The translations under genes and the position numbers were made by a program. 12,332 bases of DNA from Pholiota molesta (lineage: Eukaryota > Basidiomycota > Agaricomycetes > Agaricales > Strophariaceae), in assembly GCA_014925825.1 (NCBI GenBank), contig JACGCK010000597.1:1-12332 (forward strand), given 5' to 3'. Positions 9,521-12,332 of the stretch are shown piece by piece; position 1 is the stretch's first letter, and every line of letters starts with the position of its first letter. Under the pieces are notes generated by a model. That model made no database searches. It saw nothing but the letters and a program-made list of their open reading frames with translations, and was not told where the DNA came from.

Positions 9521-9634
9521 GTCAATAATACCCATTTAACTTTTCCCTCGCATTCCAAAGTTTATACACGTTATCCAACTTCATTTCCCGAAATCAGCGT
9601 TTCTCCAAACAAATCACTGTCGCATATCCAGGCA

Positions 9635-9883
9635 ATGTCCAACCCACCCTCGCAACCTGATGACGGGGTATTAGAGTCTCTCGCTCAATACAGCCGCTCT
9701 TTGCACAATTATACACTGGCCCTCTGGACGGAATCCAGGCGGAGAGTAGAAGCAAGCACATCATCTCCACGAACTGCTGGTCCCAGCCCAAGTGCGAAGC
9801 CAGAAGACGACACTGGGAGGGCGGAATCCAATACGGCGCAGCCAAAGACCCAGCCGACATCGTCGTCCGACACCGACAAATAG
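9635..9883 (+). CDS. Small hypothetical protein, 82 residues
   Basis: A single exon running from ATG 9635 to TAG 9881-9883. The frame is open upstream, but 9635 is the first ATG that is not close to the TATA box at 9512. I do not recognise a named family. The N-terminal half holds a likely amphipathic helix (SLAQYSRSLHNYTLALW) followed by TESRRR. The rest is a disordered Ser/Thr/Pro/Asp-rich tail. No signal peptide or membrane segment is seen. A TATA box and CT-rich leader support transcription. A second short reading frame starts 49 bases after the stop, so the mRNA could carry both. Its function cannot be told from the sequence; the helix could be a protein-binding or membrane-surface segment. 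Confidence 0.6.
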   Translation: MSNPPSQPDDGVLESLAQYSRSLHNYTLALWTESRRRVEASTSSPRTAGPSPSAKPEDDTGRAESNTAQPKTQPTSSSDTDK

Positions 9884-9932
9884 ATGTAGCTCCCCCTTTT
9901 CGACAATCCTCTTTGTCAAGAATACATCTCTG

Positions 9933-10097
9933 ATGTCGCCGACATTGCCTCCCCATTACTCTTGGTTGGTCCCGAATTACGACCACACACCGCGTCACTG
10001 GCTTATTGGGACATATCTTTTTAGCCTCACAGCTACTTTAAATGACCACGCTCATGACCACGCCCATCTCCACGCCAAAGACCATCTAACACGATAA
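9933..10097 (+). CDS. Candidate micro-protein of 54 residues with His/Asp/Ala repeat tail
   Basis: From ATG 9933 to TAA 10095-10097. It begins MSPTLPPHYSWLVP, has a short hydrophobic stretch (HWLIGTYLFSLTATL), and ends with a His-rich tail (NDHAHDHAHLHAKDH) coded by a 12-bp repeat. It follows the 82-residue gene by 49 bases in a different frame, with no clear promoter of its own, so it would need to be a second cistron, an alternatively spliced exon, or simply 3' UTR. The residue mix looks protein-like, and His clusters like this can bind Zn, Ni or Cu. The frame is short, though, and chance openness cannot be excluded. Confidence 0.35.
   Translation: MSPTLPPHYSWLVPNYDHTPRHWLIGTYLFSLTATLNDHAHDHAHLHAKDHLTR
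10042..10077 (+). repeat. 12-bp imperfect tandem repeat (three units)
   Basis: Units ATGACCACGCTC, ATGACCACGCCC and ATCTCCACGCCA lie head to tail. The first two differ at one base. In the reading frame at 9933 they code for the His/Asp/Ala-rich tail. Confidence 0.8.
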
Positions 10098-10896
10098 AAC
10101 CTAGCGATCGCCCGGAGCTGCAGGTTTAGCGCTAGTATATCTACCATTATACCTTTTCCGCACATGCGAGCGGATGTATCTATAAACATGCATTTGCTGC
10201 GAATTATTTTCATGGAAGGACTCCTTTTGTTTCGTATTTCATGACACTCACTATGGACTGTGCCTTGTAAATACTCAACTTTTTCGACAGCATCGTTTGT
10301 CAATTAACCCATGCCGTTTGCTGTTCGGTAAGATATTGTGCGCTTTGGGACTCTTGCGTCTATAGAGGCGTCAATTTGGAAGAATATGATGAGTTTGAAA
10401 TTTTCGCCTTTTTCTCATCTATGCTAAATATAAGCTTTTAATCTACTCAAGTGTATAGAAAGATGGTATTTCTAGAGGGACATACATCTGTATGAAATAT
10501 CGGACGAAGTGTCAGATTGACTTTGGGTGGGTTTCGTCTTATCGGGACCGTGGATGTTGCTGGCACTGCTGTTGTCTCTCATACAAACCAAACACCCGGA
10601 AATTGGTGGAGGGTGGCACGCAAGAACGATCGAACAAGGGCACAATGGCCGCAAGCATATGGGGTCAACTTGGAGCGCTCACAGGCTGCTAGTGAGACGC
10701 GTTGGGCGCCCACTTTTTAGGCTTTAAACATCACACCCATCGTGAGATCCAGGAAATCTTCATGATACCCCCACACACCGCCATAAATCTCTGTCAATAA
10801 AATATGATGACGACACAACGCTAAATGAAGCAAAAATACCGAGTGGCGCGGAATGGGCTGCCCAAAAATATAGAGGGAAAATCCTGCAGAAGAGAA

Positions 10897-11309
10897 TTAT
10901 TCTTGGCTCTTTTCCTTGTAAACAACCGTGTCCGCTATGAGCTGGGCGGCAATATCCTTGCTTTTCGAAAAAATATCTCCTGCACCACTCCCCCGCAGCT
11001 CCGAAAGTTGCCAAGACACAAGACGTCAGAGATCCCAATTGGGTGGTCGATGATCAGTATGTGAGAATCATGACGTCATATGACTGTATGTACAAGACCA
11101 AGCAACAGCAAACACAGTATAACTGCTTGTATTTTCAATGCGCTCTGCTTTTTTCCTACCGTCGTCCTCTGACCCAGCAAATTGATTTCCGTGATTTTCT
11201 CACCAGATGCCACGCAGAATAGCTTGCGCCGCACAACAAGCGCCACAAGATTGTCCTTTGGGAGTCGTTGAGAAACAGAGGAGTACAGTGAGCCTACCGA
11301 TGTGCTCAT
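10897..11309 (-). CDS. Weak candidate: two-exon small protein (about 62 residues)
   Basis: On the minus strand an ATG at 11309 opens a 35-codon stretch (contains DNLVALVVRRKLFCVAS) that reaches a donor GTGAGA at 11203. An acceptor GTGCAG at 10980 leads in matching phase to a stretch reading DIFSKSKDIAAQLIADTVV and ending at TAA (10897-10899). The phases agree and both parts look protein-like. But the implied 224 nt intron is far longer than any other in the window, and the family is not recognised. Another small exon may lie inside it, or the whole thing may be chance. Confidence 0.2.
11071..11078. promoter_or_regulatory. CRE-like palindrome TGACGTCA
   Basis: The second perfect ATF/CREB-type site in the window, about 460 bases before the sphingomyelinase-like ATG. 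A related partial site (GACGTCAG) lies about 50 bases to its left. Function is inferred from the motif only. Confidence 0.4.
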
Positions 11310-11494
11310 GCTTTCAAGTAGCTATGTCTAATACTCTCTAGTAGTTAGTACTGCTTAGCGAATGCATGTGGTCTATTTATAATTCTCGCCAGTAGCCTCA
11401 CAATTCGACGTGAGCCTGTTACCTCATGGGTCACGTAGGATTCTTTTGAATATTAGCGAGAGATACTATGCACACGTTCGTTATTACACTCTCA

Positions 11495-11500
11495 TATAAG
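11495..11500 (+). promoter_or_regulatory. Possible TATA element of the sphingomyelinase-like gene
   Basis: TATAAG, preceded by CA, 41 bases before the ATG at 11541. If used, the leader would be only about 10-20 bases long. A more distal TATTTATA at about 11374-11382 is an alternative. Confidence 0.4.
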
Positions 11501-11540
11501 GGCAAAAGTGGAACGCAGAACTCTCAGGCATCGACCGATT

Positions 11541-12332
11541 ATGCGTCTAGCTCAGCTCCTTTCCCTCGTAGCGGTTGCGGGAGTGGTCTCAGCATCCACA
11601 CAGCTCATACAACCTTCAACCTTCACCGTTCCCGGCCCCTTTCCAACTTCCGTCTTTTCGAAGTATTTCAACTCACCCAAAGCGACTTCTGCCCAGCCTC
11701 AACCTGTCGTTTCGGATCCTGTCCTTGTTGCGTATCTTCTTTTCCCTTTGTCTTTGCTACAAATTTTTCATGATTCTGCTATGTAGCATGAAATATTCCC
11801 TCTTGCTTTAACGGACCCAATAACATTCCGATTAATGGCACCGCCGATCCACATCCCTTGCCCCCTGCAGCTTCGTCTTCGCAGCTTTTCAGCAATGCTC
11901 TCACTCAGCTGCATTCTATTGCCTCGAGCCCAGTCTTCGCAAATGATACATGTGGACGATGCCAGGCTATTCTTGGAATTGCAAAGTTTGTATCGTTGGC
12001 TACTCCTTCCAACGGACCTGCTTTCTTTACCCAGTTTTGCAACGCTTTTAAGCTGGCCAGTAATTGCACTGTTACGTATGGCCAGTTTAGCGGAATCGGT
12101 TCTGTTATCACCCAAGTAGTTGCCAATGCAGACACAGGGGGATATGACGGCCAGGTATTGACATCACTTTCTCGAGGTAGAGTAGGTGCTGATTGGAATA
12201 ATTCATCAATCCAAGGCCTTGTGTCAGAATTTCTTCAACATGTGTCCAGCGCCTCCCACTGTCCCATTGAACCTTACAGGCTGGTTTGCTAAGCCGAAGC
12301 CTTCGCCTCTTCCACCTCGAAAGAAACCAAGC
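11541..12332 (+). CDS. Acid-sphingomyelinase-like phosphodiesterase, N-terminal part (runs off right edge; one-base frame break)
   Basis: Acid sphingomyelinases split sphingomyelin-type lipids to ceramide and phosphocholine, and work in the secretory/vacuolar space or outside the cell. Exons: 11541-11726, 11787-12154 and 12216 to beyond the window. Residues 1-18 (MRLAQLLSLVAVAGVVSA) are a clear signal peptide. A linker with DPHPLPP follows. The saposin-B domain then has its six cysteines in order: CGRC, FCNAF, NC, and LCQNFFNMC in exon 3. Next comes the Trp/Pro-rich joint (LNLTGWF and a Lys/Pro stretch). The metallophosphatase domain should follow outside the window. Introns are 60 nt (unusual donor GTTGCG) and 61 nt. 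Exon 2 starts in the frame HEIFPLALTDP but must move to the next frame by NNIPINGTADPHPLPP: one base is missing around 11814-11822. A shift by other splicing is unlikely, because no AG lies between 11786 and 11869. Confidence 0.85.
11811..11824 (+). other. Site of apparent -1 frame break in the sphingomyelinase-like gene
   Basis: The family-like reading LTDP comes just before, and NNIP just after, in frames one base apart. Adding one base in the CCC run (11816-11818) would join them. In the second frame a TGA at 11789-11791 stops it from starting further upstream. Confidence 0.6.

Larger units (their letters stand above)
9026..9634. other. Intergenic region with promoter of the small gene
   Basis: No gene seen. 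It holds, in order, a TGACGTCA palindrome (9220-9227), an 8-bp inverted repeat (9249-9256 with 9276-9283), a G-rich run (9288-9308), a TATA box (9512-9520) and a pyrimidine-rich leader (about 9539-9557) before the ATG at 9635. Confidence 0.5.
10098..11540. other. Long intergenic region, mostly featureless
   Basis: About 1.4 kb without a convincing gene. Open frames of 60-90 codons occur on both strands but lack domains, and most lack an ATG. A weak spliced minus-strand candidate lies at 10897-11309, a TGACGTCA site at 11071-11078, and TATA-like elements at about 11374-11382 and 11495-11500 before the sphingomyelinase-like gene. I see no transposon ends, target-site duplications or tRNA. Confidence 0.5.

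Noticed and set aside
10052..10303. 83-codon minus-strand frame
   Set aside because: Starts at TTG rather than ATG, runs antisense through the 12-bp repeat, and has no recognisable domain.
10492..10727. Three overlapping plus-strand frames of 66-67 codons
   Set aside because: Low-stop region with frames open in all three phases; the frame with a hydrophobic start lacks an ATG, and no family motif was seen. A transposon remnant is possible but unsupported.
12155..12292. Continuation of the sphingomyelinase-like exon 2 frame to a stop at 12292
   Set aside because: It reads through an intron. Splicing 12154 to 12216 gives the conserved ALCQNFFNMCP reading that completes the six-cysteine saposin pattern.

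Overview
The window looks like nuclear DNA from a basidiomycete, most likely an Agaricomycete (mushroom-forming) fungus. Genes are cut by many 49-64 nt introns with GTRNGT-like donors, YAG or AAG acceptors and short CTNA-type branch motifs. Genes are closely spaced, and the protein types and architectures fit that group. There is no bacterial-type operon, CRISPR array, rRNA or recognisable tRNA. All of this is read by eye; no database search was run.

Layout, left to right. (1) 1-666, +: the 3' part of a membrane-associated protein gene that I do not recognise, entering from the left edge. (2) 606-1108, -: an antisense stretch that reads like the last two exons of another gene but has no visible start; it may be a relic. 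(3) 1109-3728, +: a complete ten-exon gene for the mitochondrial division WD-repeat adaptor Mdv1 (Mdv1/Caf4 type), with a central coiled coil and a seven-blade C-terminal propeller. (4) 3729-4596: intergenic, with a 7-bp tandem array. (5) 4597-9025, +: a nine-exon gene for an OSCA/TMEM63/CSC1 (DUF221) multi-pass cation-channel-like protein, with a Ser/Thr-rich outer N-terminal segment and a very long cytosolic loop. Its frame breaks by one base at a T6 run in exon 3. (6) 9635-9883, +: a small 82-residue protein behind a good TATA box, followed 49 nt later by a 54-codon reading frame with a His-rich tail. (7) 10098-11540: 1.4 kb without a convincing gene, with one weak minus-strand candidate. 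(8) 11541 to the right edge, +: the 5' end of a secreted acid-sphingomyelinase-like phosphodiesterase (signal peptide plus saposin-B domain). It also shows a one-base frame break, in exon 2.

The genes do not form an obvious pathway or cluster. Mdv1 acts in mitochondrial fission, the OSCA-like protein is predicted to sense membrane tension or osmotic stress, and the sphingomyelinase acts on membrane lipid outside the cytosol. The link between the last two (membrane mechanics and lipid) is loose inference. The two one-base breaks, both in short homopolymers in otherwise intact genes, suggest uncorrected indels in the assembly or recent lesions. I found no convincing new biological system. The most unusual items are the His-rich micro-ORF behind the small gene, the antisense coding-like fragment, and the mucin-like head on the channel protein.
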